Part shown: piece after piece, positions 41,415 through 51,147 of the stretch | How positions within the stretch are numbered: the stretch's first letter is position 1 | How the letters are laid out: each line of letters opens with the position of its first letter | Assembly: GCA_017461625.1 (NCBI GenBank) | Contig: JAFTXJ010000016.1 | Span: forward strand, 1-54,366 | DNA from: Clostridia bacterium | GTDB lineage: Bacteria; Bacillota; Clostridia; Oscillospirales; Acutalibacteraceae | Direction: 5' to 3' | DNA: 54,366 bases | Translations under genes and position numbers: made by a program | The notes under the pieces: model-generated | The model's input: the letters and a program-made list of their open reading frames with translations, nothing else | What the model was told of the DNA's origin: nothing | Databases searched by the model: none

Positions 41415-42419
41415 TTATGATTTTTTCTTTTTTAAATCAAGTTTTCTTTTTTGAATATCATCTTCAAAGACTTTACCTTCTGCATTATAAGGTTCTTTGT
41501 CGGTTATAAAGAACTTGCTGGGCGGTGAAACAATGTTGATTGCCCCGGGCAAAACATTAATATCAACATCCTTATGCTTTCCGCCATACTCACCGTCAAA
41601 GGTCCATGCAATCTCATCGTTACAGGTGATTTTAAGATGTTTGGTTTTGAAGGTGATAATTCTTTCACCGTCATAATCCTGATCCTTTACTTTTTTAACA
41701 AGATAAAACACATCCGGAACGCTCTTGACTCCCCTTACAAAAAGGCACTCAAGTTCGCCGTCATTGAGCTTGATGTCGCGTTTGTCATATTTAAAAAATC
41801 CTGCAACGCTGTTGGTATTTGAAATTGCACCAAAGTAAAATCCATCTTCAATAACACCGCCGTCATACTCAATTTTCATATTATATGCACGAAGGGTGCG
41901 GATATAATGAGGTAATCTTAAAATAAAACATTCAAGCACATAGGCAGTGTGACCGAGTTTATTTTTAAATTTTTGTGAAGTAACATAGGCTGAGTCACTT
42001 GCAATGCCAAAAGAAGCAATATAAGAAAAATAATTATCGTTAAATGTACCTATATCATAATCATTTATGTAGCCTTTTTGATAAAGGTCAACCTGCTTTT
42101 CAACACTGCGTGACGCACCAACCGTGGATGCAAAATCGTTGGTTGAACCCATAGGAAGATACATTATAGGCTTTTTTTCACCTGTTGCCATAACTCCGTT
42201 GACTGTTTCACTGAATGTGCCGTCACCACCGCAACAGATAACTGCTTCGTGACCTTCAAGATTTTCTTTAACAAGCCTTGTAGCATCGCCTGAGCAAGTT
42301 GTCATCGTTTTGGTCACCTCAAAGCCGTGCATGTTAAAAACACGAACAATGTGGTCAGGGTCTTTTCTTTCTGAATCTTTACCTGATACCGGGTTATAAA
42401 CCATAAGTATTTTTTTCAT
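41415..42419 (-). CDS. Diacylglycerol kinase family lipid kinase (YegS/DgkB-type)
   Basis: 334 residues. MVYNPVSGKDSERK at the start and CCGGDGTFSETVNG (nucleotide-binding GGDGT) with LPMGSTNDFAST are the DAGK catalytic signature. It would phosphorylate diacylglycerol or a related lipid to phosphatidate, the substrate of CdsA encoded just upstream (23 bp gap). The two form a phospholipid-synthesis operon. The C-terminus is rich in lysine, suited to membrane-surface binding. Confidence 0.92.
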   Translation of the reverse strand: MKKILMVYNPVSGKDSERKDPDHIVRVFNMHGFEVTKTMTTCSGDATRLVKENLEGHEAVICCGGDGTFSETVNGVMATGEKKPIMYLPMGSTNDFASTVGASRSVEKQVDLYQKGYINDYDIGTFNDNYFSYIASFGIASDSAYVTSQKFKNKLGHTAYVLECFILRLPHYIRTLRAYNMKIEYDGGVIEDGFYFGAISNTNSVAGFFKYDKRDIKLNDGELECLFVRGVKSVPDVFYLVKKVKDQDYDGERIITFKTKHLKITCNDEIAWTFDGEYGGKHKDVDINVLPGAINIVSPPSKFFITDKEPYNAEGKVFEDDIQKRKLDLKKKKS

Positions 42420-42442
42420 AACAAAGCCTCTCTAAAATTCAA

Positions 42443-43246
42443 TTAAAATCGCTCGAACAATTTTAAGATAACATAGGCTGCAGGAATAGCAAACAACAAG
42501 CTGTCAAGCCTATCCATTGCACCACCGTGGGCAGGTATGAGGTTTCCGAAATCTTTAATTCCGGCTTCACGCTTGATATAAGAAGCGGAAAGGTCGCCAA
42601 TCTGGCTGATAATCGAACACACGAAGGCAACAATAATAACCTCCCATACACCACAGGCCACAATATTTCTGCTGAAATACCAGAAAACAATTGCAGCTAT
42701 GGTTGCACCTACAGAACCTGAAATTGAGCCTTCAATCGTCTTTTTGGGGCTGAGCACAGGAGCAAGCTTGTGTTTGCCGAAAAATTTGCCGCCAAAATAA
42801 GCAAAGGTATCGCAACCGACTGCACCTACAAAGCCTGTTATAAAAACAGCAAACCATTCACTGAATGGGAGAGAACAAATATAAACTATGCTAACAAAGG
42901 AAATTCCCGGATACAGAAGTGTTCCCAATGTCATAAGAGCATCCTGTGCCGTTCTTTTTTTAGACTTCATACAAACTACAAAAGTTGCCACAATCAACAC
43001 AATAAATAAAGCAGCGATAAAAAGTAAATCGAGCTTAAAATAAATCATTAGCGTTGAACCGACAACAAGCGCCATAGGAATCCACTTGACAACATTGCGA
43101 TTGAGTTTTTGTAATGTGTCACCTATTTCATAACAACTGACAAGTGCAAATGCTACAACAAGCAAAAGTGCCGTTTCAGTTGACACGGCAAAGCAAATTA
43201 TAACAACCGCCATCAAACCTAAGCCTATAAATAATCGTTTTAACAT
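42443..43246 (-). CDS. cdsA: Phosphatidate cytidylyltransferase
   Basis: 267 residues, about eight membrane helices. The CdsA signature is complete: KHKLAPVLSPKKTIEGSISGS, then SQIGDLSASYIKREAGIKD and LIPAHGGAMDRLDS. It converts phosphatidate and CTP to CDP-diacylglycerol in the membrane. GGAAG ribosome binding site before ATG 43246. The leader contains a TTGTAG/CTACAA hairpin (43287-43309), a promoter at 43313-43340 and an adjoining repeat element at 43341-43367. Upstream of and co-transcribed with the lipid kinase. Confidence 0.94.
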   Translation of the reverse strand: MLKRLFIGLGLMAVVIICFAVSTETALLLVVAFALVSCYEIGDTLQKLNRNVVKWIPMALVVGSTLMIYFKLDLLFIAALFIVLIVATFVVCMKSKKRTAQDALMTLGTLLYPGISFVSIVYICSLPFSEWFAVFITGFVGAVGCDTFAYFGGKFFGKHKLAPVLSPKKTIEGSISGSVGATIAAIVFWYFSRNIVACGVWEVIIVAFVCSIISQIGDLSASYIKREAGIKDFGNLIPAHGGAMDRLDSLLFAIPAAYVILKLFERF

Positions 43247-43312
43247 AACAATACTTCCTATATTACCTGTTTTGAGTAACTCTTTATTTGTAGCGTACTT
43301 TCCTACAATCTC

Positions 43313-43340
43313 ATTATATCACTAGTCAATATATTTGCAA
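43313..43340 (-). promoter_or_regulatory. Promoter of cdsA
   Basis: Minus strand TTGCAA (43335-43340), 16-bp spacer, TATAAT (43313-43318), 67 bp before the start codon. Confidence 0.65.
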
Positions 43341-43367
43341 GCGACAAATGACCCCCAAATGTCGTAG
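43341..43367. promoter_or_regulatory. Repeat element abutting the cdsA -35 box
   Basis: On the minus strand CATTTG occurs twice, 11 bp apart (one helical turn), within a larger dyad CGACA...TGTCG. It touches the -35 hexamer, where an activator would bind. Spacing and position recall direct-repeat sites of response regulators, but no regulator is identified. Confidence 0.5.
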
Positions 43368-43420
43368 CTTAGCCATATTATGCTCAATTTTTGTTTACTT
43401 TTTATTATAGTTATATCAAA

Positions 43421-43454
43421 AGCGGTCTGATTGCTTAAAAACAATCAAACCGCC
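43421..43454 (-). terminator. Terminator after pheT
   Basis: AGCGGTCTGATTG pairs with CAATCAAACCGC (one mismatch) around a short A-rich loop; TTTTGATA follows on the minus strand. Confidence 0.8.
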
Positions 43455-43460
43455 ATTAAT

Positions 43461-45896
43461 TTATCTGAGTTTTATTCCTATTTTATATTCAAGAGCTTTA
43501 AGAATTTTGGTAACATATTTATCACAATCTTCAGGCATAAGCTCTGCATTGCCTGCCGCAAAGGTAATGGCAAAAGCCATACTCTTTTTGCCCTCACCGA
43601 TTGCTTCACTTCTGTAAATATCAAAGAGCTTGATATCTGTAACAGCTTTGCAAGCGTCGCGGATAACTGATTCAATTTCACCGCAGGTTGTAGCTTCCTC
43701 AGCAACGAGTGCAAGGTCACGCTTAACACTTCTGAAAGGTGAAACAGGAACGTATTTGCAGCTTTCCTCTGCCTGCTTCATAAGAGCATCATAATCGATT
43801 TCACCGAAGTAGCATTTCTTTGTGATTTCGGCGTCATCAGAAACCTCGTAGGAAAGCTGACCTAACCAGCCAAGCTTTTTGCCGTTGCACTTAACGCAAG
43901 CACTAACACCGGGGTGAAGGAAAGGCTTTGTTTCTTTTTCATAAGAGAACTTAACACCAAACTCTTGAGCGACTGCGTCAAGCACACCCTTAGCGGTGAA
44001 GAAATCTTCATCTTCGCCGTAAATGCCAAAAGCAAAACGCTGATTTTCGGTAGGAATGGTTGCAACGGGCTGTTCATTTGGAATGAATACATTTGCAAGC
44101 TCAAACACTCTGGCAGCTTCGTTGCCGCGTTTCATATTATGAGAAACAATCTTAACAACAGAAGGGGTAAGAATTGAACGCATAATTGAATAGTTTTCAC
44201 TCAACGGATTGCTGATTTTAACATAATTTCTTTCAGGTGCATCCTCGGGGAGTCTGAGCAAGTCAAGCTCGGCAGGAGAATAGAAAGAATAATTGATAAG
44301 TTCATTGAATCCCTGAGCTACAAGGCACTCTTTAAATTTATTGACAGCCTTCTGCTTTTTATTGAGACCACCGCTTGTGATAACAGCGTTTGTCATAAAC
44401 TTAGGAACGATATTATCATAGCCGTAAACCTTGATAACATCTTCTGCCAAATCTGCTGCTGTGCCTTCAATATCAGTTCTGTAAGCAGGAGCAATAGCAG
44501 TAAGGTTATCACCGTCAACCTCAAGAGTGTAATTCTGACGAGAAAGAATGTCGATGATTGTTTCTGAAGGTACTTCGATACCGAGAACAGCATTAACAGC
44601 ACTGAAAGTTGTAACAACCTTCTGGCTCTCTCTTTCGGGGTTCGCATCTGCATCAACGTGAGTTGCAGAAACAGTACCGCAGCCTAATTCCTCAACAAGA
44701 TGCAGGGCTCTGTCCATAGCAAGACCTGTTGTGTATTCATCAACACCCTTTTCAAAACGGTGAGATGAATCACTGCTCTGACCCAATGCTCTTGATGAAC
44801 GACGGATATTGCCTCTTTCAAACTTTGCAGATTCAAAGAGAACATCTTTTGTTGTGTCTTTAATTTCTGAATTAAGACCACCCATGATACCTGCAAGAGC
44901 AACAGCTTTTTCACCGTCGCAGATTACAAGATTTTCACTATTGAGGGTAAACTCTTTTTCATCAAGTGTAACGATTTTTTCACCGTTTTCAGCACGTCTT
45001 ACAACAATCTTTTCACCAGAAACATTTGCCATATCAAAAGCATGCATCGGCTGACCCATTTCAACAAGAACATAGTTAGTGATGTCAACAAATGTGCTGA
45101 TTGAATTAATTCCGCACATCTTAAGACGACGACGCATCCAAACAGGTGAACGTTCAATTTTAACATCCTTAACAAAGTGAGCAACGTATCTCGGGCAAAG
45201 GTCGGGAGCCTTAACTTCAACTGTGATGTTATTGTTATTGGCTTCTTCTTTTGCTGTGTAAGTAAAGTCGGGAGCATTGAGCTTTCTGTTAAGAAGAGCT
45301 GCCAATTCCCTTGCCACACCGTAAACATACTGACAGTGAGGGAGATTAGCTGTAACAGAAATATCCATAACCTCATCATCAAGCTCAAGATATTCTTTAA
45401 CATCCATACCGGGGAGTGCATCTTCACCGAGCATCATAATGCCGTAAACCTCGGCACCGTCATACCAGTCATCGTCAATACCAAGCTCTTCGCCTGAGCA
45501 AAGCATACCGTTTGACTCAACACCACGAAGCTTGCCTTTTTTGATGTTCATAACTTCGTGAGCTCCGCTGTCGTCGCCCTTTTTGCGCACATAAACATTA
45601 GCACCGGGGAGAGCAACGGGAACATGGTCGCCAACGTTAACATTAGATGCACCTGTTACAATCTGAATATCTGTGCCGAATTCGCCACAGTCAACAATAC
45701 AAACCACCATATGGTCAGAATCAGGATGAGGTGTGATTTCTTTAATAACGCCTACCTTGATTCCGTCAACATCGGGAGCAACGGGCTTTCTTTCTTCAAC
45801 TTCAAGTCCGCAAGAAAAAAGGCTGTCTTCAATTGTCTGAGCATCGATGCCCTCTAAGTCAACCATTTCTTTTAACCAACTCATTGGTAAATACAT
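43461..45896 (-). CDS. pheT: Phenylalanine-tRNA ligase beta subunit
   Basis: 811 residues, normal length. N-terminal tRNA-binding (EMAP-like) domain VGVIKEITPHPDSDHMVVC (about 48-66), B3/4 editing domain with RRSSRALGQSSDSSHRFEKGVD, B5 domain and a C-terminal anticodon-binding FDX-ACB domain (PFRSVKRDLALV). Pairs with PheS to charge tRNA-Phe and edits mischarged tyrosine. Starts 15 bp after pheS. Both are controlled by the T-box leader. Confidence 0.97.
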   Translation of the reverse strand: MYLPMSWLKEMVDLEGIDAQTIEDSLFSCGLEVEERKPVAPDVDGIKVGVIKEITPHPDSDHMVVCIVDCGEFGTDIQIVTGASNVNVGDHVPVALPGANVYVRKKGDDSGAHEVMNIKKGKLRGVESNGMLCSGEELGIDDDWYDGAEVYGIMMLGEDALPGMDVKEYLELDDEVMDISVTANLPHCQYVYGVARELAALLNRKLNAPDFTYTAKEEANNNNITVEVKAPDLCPRYVAHFVKDVKIERSPVWMRRRLKMCGINSISTFVDITNYVLVEMGQPMHAFDMANVSGEKIVVRRAENGEKIVTLDEKEFTLNSENLVICDGEKAVALAGIMGGLNSEIKDTTKDVLFESAKFERGNIRRSSRALGQSSDSSHRFEKGVDEYTTGLAMDRALHLVEELGCGTVSATHVDADANPERESQKVVTTFSAVNAVLGIEVPSETIIDILSRQNYTLEVDGDNLTAIAPAYRTDIEGTAADLAEDVIKVYGYDNIVPKFMTNAVITSGGLNKKQKAVNKFKECLVAQGFNELINYSFYSPAELDLLRLPEDAPERNYVKISNPLSENYSIMRSILTPSVVKIVSHNMKRGNEAARVFELANVFIPNEQPVATIPTENQRFAFGIYGEDEDFFTAKGVLDAVAQEFGVKFSYEKETKPFLHPGVSACVKCNGKKLGWLGQLSYEVSDDAEITKKCYFGEIDYDALMKQAEESCKYVPVSPFRSVKRDLALVAEEATTCGEIESVIRDACKAVTDIKLFDIYRSEAIGEGKKSMAFAITFAAGNAELMPEDCDKYVTKILKALEYKIGIKLR

Positions 45897-45911
45897 TATA
45901 AATCACCTCTC

Positions 45912-46934
45912 TCACTTTCTGAACTGATCTGAAATTCTTACATCACCGTCGTAAAGAAGGTGAATATTGTTTACACCGTATTTGAGCATTGCGATACGGT
46001 CAAGACCGGTACCGAATGCAAGACCTGAATATACATCTGCATCAAGTCCGCAGTTTTCAATAACCTTACGGTTAACTACACCGCCGCCGAGGATTTCAAT
46101 CCAACCTGTACCTTTGCAAAGGTTACAGCCTGCACCGTGACATTCACAGCAGGTAACATCAACCTCTACGCTGGGCTCTGTAAACGGGAAGAATGAGGGA
46201 CGGAAACGTGTTTTTGTGTTTTTATCAAAAACTGTTTTTGCGAGGGTATCAAGAAGACCCTGAAGGTCGCAAAGGGAAAGATTTTTGTCAATTACAAGAC
46301 CTTCCATCTGATGGAACATAGGAGCGTGAGTGCCGTCATCATCACAACGGAAAACGCGACCGGGAGAGATAATTTTGAAAGGCGGCTCCATTGTTTCAAG
46401 GGCACGAATCTGACCTGTTGAGGTGTGTGTTCTCAAAAGGAGATCATCGTTGATGTAGAAAGTATCCTGCTTGTCTCTTGCAGGGTGGTCGGCTGAAACA
46501 TTGAGGGCTGTGAAATTGTGGAAGTCGTCATCAATTTCAGGACCTTCAAAAACAGTAAAGCCCATACCTGTAAATGCATCAATAAGCTCATTACGAACAA
46601 GAGTAACAGGGTGAAGGTGACCTGCCTTGCGAGTTTTGGAAGGCATTGTAACATCAATAGCTTCGTCCTCATACCTCTTTAAAAGAGCCTTGCTTGCAAG
46701 GTCTTTTTCACTTTCATCAAAAAGCTCTGTTGCCCAGACTTTGAATTCATTGATTACCTTACCTGCGGCAGGACGTTCCTCTTTAGAAAGGGAACCCAAC
46801 TGCTTCATAAGAGCCGGGATAGCACCGTTTTTGCTCAGGTATTTGAATCTTACTTCTTTAAGTTCATCAAGGCTGGCAATTTTGGCAGCTTCTGATTCAA
46901 TCTGAGCTTTTAATTCTCTGATTCGATTTTCCAT
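45912..46934 (-). CDS. pheS: Phenylalanine-tRNA ligase alpha subunit
   Basis: 340 residues. Class II synthetase motif 2 (FKIISPGRVFRCDDDGTHAP), motif 1 region HPVTLVRNELIDAF, motif 3 (GLAFGTGLDRIAMLKYG) and the FHQMEGL and SFFPFTEPSVEVD blocks typical of PheS. N-terminal coiled coil (~1-85) binds tRNA. AAGGAGT ribosome binding site. First gene of pheST behind a T-box. Confidence 0.97.
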   Translation of the reverse strand: MENRIRELKAQIESEAAKIASLDELKEVRFKYLSKNGAIPALMKQLGSLSKEERPAAGKVINEFKVWATELFDESEKDLASKALLKRYEDEAIDVTMPSKTRKAGHLHPVTLVRNELIDAFTGMGFTVFEGPEIDDDFHNFTALNVSADHPARDKQDTFYINDDLLLRTHTSTGQIRALETMEPPFKIISPGRVFRCDDDGTHAPMFHQMEGLVIDKNLSLCDLQGLLDTLAKTVFDKNTKTRFRPSFFPFTEPSVEVDVTCCECHGAGCNLCKGTGWIEILGGGVVNRKVIENCGLDADVYSGLAFGTGLDRIAMLKYGVNNIHLLYDGDVRISDQFRK

Positions 46935-46971
46935 TTTTACACTCCTTATATAAATTAGACAGGTGACGAAT

Positions 46972-47240
46972 ATAAAAAAATCGCCCCTTTGTTACCAAAA
47001 GGACGAGTTAAACCCGTGTTACCACCTTTATTCATCGCTGACTCACATCAGCGACCTCACGAAGTACGGCATAAGCGATACTTCTGCACTCATTACGGTG
47101 TGCCTCCGTCGCAGCCTACTTGATAATCCGTTCAGTGCGCAGCTCCAAGATGAATTCACAAAGCCCCTTCCTTGCGCCTCTCATCAACCGGCAACTTTCT
47201 TTAAGTGGTAACCTTGCTACTGCTTCTTTTCACAGCCTTT
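46972..47240 (-). ncRNA. T-box riboswitch (Phe)
   Basis: Leader of pheST. Stem I features include GTTGATGAGAGGCGC and a specifier loop with UUC (47152-47154, in GAAUUC), the Phe codon, followed by GGAGCTGCG. The T-box sequence AAGGTGGTAACACGGG (47013-47028) would form the antiterminator. The competing terminator pairs TCGTCCTTT with AAAGGGGCGA and ends in seven T residues. Uncharged tRNA-Phe would stabilise readthrough. It fills most of the 561-bp gap before nfnA. Confidence 0.92.
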
Positions 47241-47496
47241 GATTAAATTTGTTGTATTATATCACACCAAAACTTCATTGTCAAGGCGAAAAAGTTCATT
47301 GACTTTTACGCTCTTATATGTTAAAGTTGCCATTGTCTTGTTTGGAAATAAATACAAACATATTGACACAATTTTGTATATTGTTACAAAAACTCGGCTT
47401 TACAACATAAAACATTATTTATTTTTGGTATATCAAAATAAGGGTAAAAAGCTGTATAATAATATGTAATACTTCTTTATTAAAGAGGCGAGATAA

Positions 47497-48351
47497 ATGT
47501 ATAAAATTTTAAAGAAAGAAGTTCTCAACACCAGCGTTGTTTTAATGGATGTTGAAGCTCCTTTCGTAGCAAGGAAGGCTCAGCCCGGTCAGTTTGTTAT
47601 TTTAAGAGTTGATGAAGATGGCGAAAGAATCCCATTGACAATTTCAGGCTTTGACCGTGAAAAAGGTATAATTACCATTATTTTCAGAGCTGTTGGTGCT
47701 ACAACGTTAAAATTAAGCAAAAAAAATGAAGGCGAATATATTGAAGACTTTGCAGGCCCGTTAGGTGTTCCCACCAAAATTGACAGCCTTAAAAAGGTGT
47801 GCATAATCGGTGGCGGTGTTGGCTGTGCAATTGCTTTGCCCATTGCTCAGGAGCTTCACAACAGAGGCTGTGAGGTTACATCAATTATCGGCTTCCGTTC
47901 TTCTGACTTGCTTATTCTTGAGAATGAATTTGATGCCGTTTCAAAAGAGCTTTTTGTTATGACGGATGACGGCTCATACGGCAGGCAGGGTAATGTTTGC
48001 CAGCCACTTAACGAGCTTTTTGACCGTGGTGAAACCTTTGATGAGGTTATCGCCATCGGTCCCATGATTATGATGAAATTTGTTGTTGATACCACAAGAC
48101 CCACAGGTATCCCCTGCACCGTTTCTATGAACCCGATTATGATCGACGGTACGGGAATGTGCGGTGGCTGCAGACTCACCCTTAATCAAAACGGCAAAAA
48201 AGTGACCAAATTCGCTTGCGTTGACGGTCCTGACTTCAACGGATATGAGGTTGACTTTGACGAAGTGATGATGCGAAGCACAATGTATGCCGACTTCGAA
48301 CGTCACGCTTATGAAGATGCATGCAATCTTTTTAAAAAGGAGGCTGAATAA
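47497..48351 (+). CDS. FAD/NAD-binding ferredoxin reductase-like subunit (NfnA-type)
   Basis: 284 residues. FAD-binding beta-barrel (PGQFVILRV, RIPLTISGFD), NAD(P) domain (VCIIGGGVGCAIALPIAQEL) and a C-terminal [2Fe-2S] site with MCGGCRL...C. This matches the sulfide dehydrogenase/NfnA subunit, which with NfnB catalyses electron-bifurcating NADH-dependent reduced ferredoxin:NADP+ oxidoreduction. The next gene, 2 bp downstream, is its partner. AGAGGCGAG ribosome binding site. The 47242-47496 upstream interval has a TATAAT at 47455 but no convincing -35. Confidence 0.88.
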   Translation: MYKILKKEVLNTSVVLMDVEAPFVARKAQPGQFVILRVDEDGERIPLTISGFDREKGIITIIFRAVGATTLKLSKKNEGEYIEDFAGPLGVPTKIDSLKKVCIIGGGVGCAIALPIAQELHNRGCEVTSIIGFRSSDLLILENEFDAVSKELFVMTDDGSYGRQGNVCQPLNELFDRGETFDEVIAIGPMIMMKFVVDTTRPTGIPCTVSMNPIMIDGTGMCGGCRLTLNQNGKKVTKFACVDGPDFNGYEVDFDEVMMRSTMYADFERHAYEDACNLFKKEAE

Positions 48352-48353
48352 CA

Positions 48354-49775
48354 ATGCCTCAGAACAATATGAAAAACACAAAAAATCCTATGCCCTCACA
48401 AGACCCGAAGGTACGGGCACACAACTTTCAGGAAGTAGACCTGGGCTATGATGAAGCAACCGCTATTGACGAGGCACTTCGTTGCCTCAGCTGTAAAAAT
48501 CCTCTTTGTGTAACAGGTTGCCCCGTTAACATTCACATCCCTGAATTTATTACAAAAATAAAAGAGGGTGATTTTGAGGGTGCATATCAGATAATACACA
48601 AAACCTCATCTCTCCCCGCTGTTTGTGGTAGAGTCTGCCCTCAGGAGCATCAGTGCGAAGCCAAGTGCGTAAGAGGCATCAAAGGCGAATCTGTCGGTAT
48701 CGGCAGACTTGAGCGTTTTGTTGCTGACTGGCACAATGCCCATTCAGATTCAGCTCCTCATACCGCTGAACCAAACGGACACATGGTTGCAGTTGTAGGC
48801 TCAGGGCCTTCAAGTCTTACCTGTGCAGGCGACCTTGCCAAAAAAGGATATAAAGTTACTGTTTTTGAAGCTCTCCACACCCCCGGCGGTGTATTGGTTT
48901 ACGGTATTCCCGAATTCCGTCTGCCTAAGTCAATTGTTAAAAAAGAGGTAGACAACCTCAAAGATATGGGCGTTGAGTTTAAAACAAACATTATCATCGG
49001 AAGAACTCTCACTGTTGACGAGCTGATTGAAGACGGTTATGAGGCTGTATTTATCGGCACAGGAGCAGGACTTCCCAACTTTATGGGAATCCCAGGGGAA
49101 TCATACAAGGGTGTTTATTCTGCCAACGAGTTTCTCACACGTTCAAACCTTATGAAGGCCTACAAAGACTCCCCTGTTACCCCAATTATGAAAGGTGGTA
49201 ATGTTGCAGTTGTAGGTGGCGGCAATGTTGCTATGGATGCTGCAAGAACAGCACTTCGATTAGGCGCAGAGAAGGTTTATGTTGTGTATCGCCGTTCAAT
49301 GGAGGAATTGCCTGCAAGAAAAGAAGAGGTGGAACACGCTATTGAAGAGGGTGTTGATTTCAGGCTTCTCAATAATCCTGTTGAAATTCTCGGTTACAAT
49401 AATCCCGATGACAAACGTGACCCCAAAAACGGATTTGTTACAGGAATGAAATGCGTTAAAATGGAACTTGGCGAGCCTGATGAAAAAGGCCGCAGACGTC
49501 CTGTTGAGGTTGAGGGCAGTGAATTTGTGCTGGATGTTGACACAGTTATCATTTCAATCGGCACTTCACCCAATCCCCTTATCAAATCCACAACCAAAGG
49601 TCTTGATGTAAACGCAAGGGGCGGAATAATTGTTGAAGAATCAACAGGTGCCACCACCAAAGAGGGCGTTTATGCCGGTGGTGATGCAGTAACAGGTGCA
49701 GCAACGGTTATTTCTGCAATGGGTGCAGGTAAGGTGGCCGCAAAGGCAATAGATGAATATATCATGAATAAATAA
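48354..49775 (+). CDS. NADPH-dependent glutamate synthase small subunit-like/NfnB
   Basis: 473 residues. N-terminal double [4Fe-4S] region with CLSCKNPLCVTGCPVNIHIP and CGRVCPQEHQCEAKCVRG, then FAD motif VAVVGSGPSSLTCAGDLAKKG and NADPH motif NVAVVGGGNVAMDAARTALRLG, ending GVYAGGDAVTGAATVISAMGAG. Annotated as GltA, but the NfnA-type neighbour and absence of a glutamate synthase large subunit favour NfnB of the transhydrogenase complex. The complex balances NADH, NADPH and ferredoxin, relevant to the Rex-controlled genes at the left of the window. Confidence 0.88.
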   Translation: MPQNNMKNTKNPMPSQDPKVRAHNFQEVDLGYDEATAIDEALRCLSCKNPLCVTGCPVNIHIPEFITKIKEGDFEGAYQIIHKTSSLPAVCGRVCPQEHQCEAKCVRGIKGESVGIGRLERFVADWHNAHSDSAPHTAEPNGHMVAVVGSGPSSLTCAGDLAKKGYKVTVFEALHTPGGVLVYGIPEFRLPKSIVKKEVDNLKDMGVEFKTNIIIGRTLTVDELIEDGYEAVFIGTGAGLPNFMGIPGESYKGVYSANEFLTRSNLMKAYKDSPVTPIMKGGNVAVVGGGNVAMDAARTALRLGAEKVYVVYRRSMEELPARKEEVEHAIEEGVDFRLLNNPVEILGYNNPDDKRDPKNGFVTGMKCVKMELGEPDEKGRRRPVEVEGSEFVLDVDTVIISIGTSPNPLIKSTTKGLDVNARGGIIVEESTGATTKEGVYAGGDAVTGAATVISAMGAGKVAAKAIDEYIMNK

Positions 49776-49779
49776 ATTT

Positions 49780-49812
49780 CAGCAGCTATCATCAGGATAG
49801 CTGCTGTTTTTT
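49780..49812. terminator. Terminator between convergent genes
   Basis: CAGCAGCTATC-atcag-GATAGCTGCTG then TTTTTT; the stem overlaps the 3' end of the leftward MATE gene. Confidence 0.8.
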
Positions 49813-51135
49813 CTTTAGCTTATTCATCACAATAAAATATGCAGGGAGTAAAAGCACATCTGCCGCAATCCAGGCAATAGGGTTTGAAAAGCAAGCGGCA
49901 ATAAAGCCAAACTTTGTTATAAACCCGTAAGAAACAATCGCCCTTGCAACAAGCTCAAAAATCCCACCACTCATCGCAACTAAGCTGTAACCCATACCTT
50001 GCAACGCATTTCTGAAAATAAATATCAGTGATAGTGCAAGATAGAACCAAGCACATATACTAAAATACTCAGCCACAGTTGACAGAATCTCTGTTTCGCC
50101 TTTGTTCAGGAACATAAGTGAAGCATAAGGTCCGCCATATTTTGAAATAAAATATGCCATAACGGAATATATAACACCAAGTAGCACCGCTGACCTCATA
50201 CCCTGTCTTATTCGGTCAATTTTACCTGCACCGAGATTCTGACCGCAGTATGTTGCCATTGTAATTCCTATAGTTTCAGACGGAACACCGATGAGATTGA
50301 CCACCTTTGAGCCGACGGTTACGGCAGTTATCACATCTGAACCAAGCATATTAACGCAGGACTGCACCATAATTGTGCCTGCTGCAGTTATTGAAAACTG
50401 CAACGCCATAGGAACACCGATAACTAACAACTTTTTGCAAATCTGCCAATCAAAATCCATATCCTGTTTTGAAAAATGCAAAAGCTTAAATTTTCTTTTA
50501 ATTACAACCAGACAGAGAAGTCCTGATACTGCCTGTGAAATTACTGTTGCAATTGCAACACCGCTTACACCCATATTGAACCGAATTACAAAAAGTAAGT
50601 CAAGTCCGATATTCAACAACGAAGATATAATCAAAAAATACAGTGGTGTTTTGCTGTCACCAACAGAGCGAACAACACCGGCAGTGATATTATAAAGAAG
50701 TGTTGCAGGAATACCTGCGAAGATAATTATTATATAATCGTGTGCATCATTATAAATATCATCAGGGGTGTTCATAACTTCAAGAAACAAATCAGTGCAG
50801 AGCACTGTTGCTGCTGTTATAACAATCCCCAACGCTATTGCAAGATAAGTAATATGTGCCATTATCCGCCGCATTTTCGGCTTATCTTCAGCACCAAAAG
50901 CCTGAGCCACGGGGATTGCAAACCCTGAGCAGAGACCAATTATTGTACCTATAACCATAAAGCTCAGTGAGCCCACCGAACCAACCGCCGACAACGCAGT
51001 TTTGCCAACAAACTGACCTACGACAATTGTATCAACAAGATTATACAACTGCTGAAACAGGTTACCCGCAAACAACGGCAGGCAAAATCGCAGAATCAGT
51101 GACATCGGCTTTCCGCGAGTTAAATCCCGTTCCAT
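49792..51135 (-). CDS. MATE-family efflux transporter
   Basis: 447 residues, 12 helices. The start RDLTRGKPMSLILRFCLPLF, FQQLYNLVDTIVVGQFVGKT, LSAVGSVGSLSFM and IGLCSGFAIPVAQAFGAED is a standard MATE N-terminus, closely similar in layout to the truncated MATE at 774. Substrate unknown. Its ATG is 12 bp after the epimerase gene stop, so it might be co-transcribed, and a surface-glycan role cannot be excluded though MOP-family flippases differ. Confidence 0.93.
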   Translation of the reverse strand: MERDLTRGKPMSLILRFCLPLFAGNLFQQLYNLVDTIVVGQFVGKTALSAVGSVGSLSFMVIGTIIGLCSGFAIPVAQAFGAEDKPKMRRIMAHITYLAIALGIVITAATVLCTDLFLEVMNTPDDIYNDAHDYIIIIFAGIPATLLYNITAGVVRSVGDSKTPLYFLIISSLLNIGLDLLFVIRFNMGVSGVAIATVISQAVSGLLCLVVIKRKFKLLHFSKQDMDFDWQICKKLLVIGVPMALQFSITAAGTIMVQSCVNMLGSDVITAVTVGSKVVNLIGVPSETIGITMATYCGQNLGAGKIDRIRQGMRSAVLLGVIYSVMAYFISKYGGPYASLMFLNKGETEILSTVAEYFSICAWFYLALSLIFIFRNALQGMGYSLVAMSGGIFELVARAIVSYGFITKFGFIAACFSNPIAWIAADVLLLPAYFIVMNKLKKKQQLS

Positions 51136-51147
51136 CAGTTCACCTCA

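Noticed and set aside
47377-47392. TTGTATATTGTTACAA upstream of nfnA as a Rex box
   Set aside because: TTGT and ACAA are only 8 bp apart rather than 10, and the inner bases do not match TTGTTAA-N4-TTAACAA.
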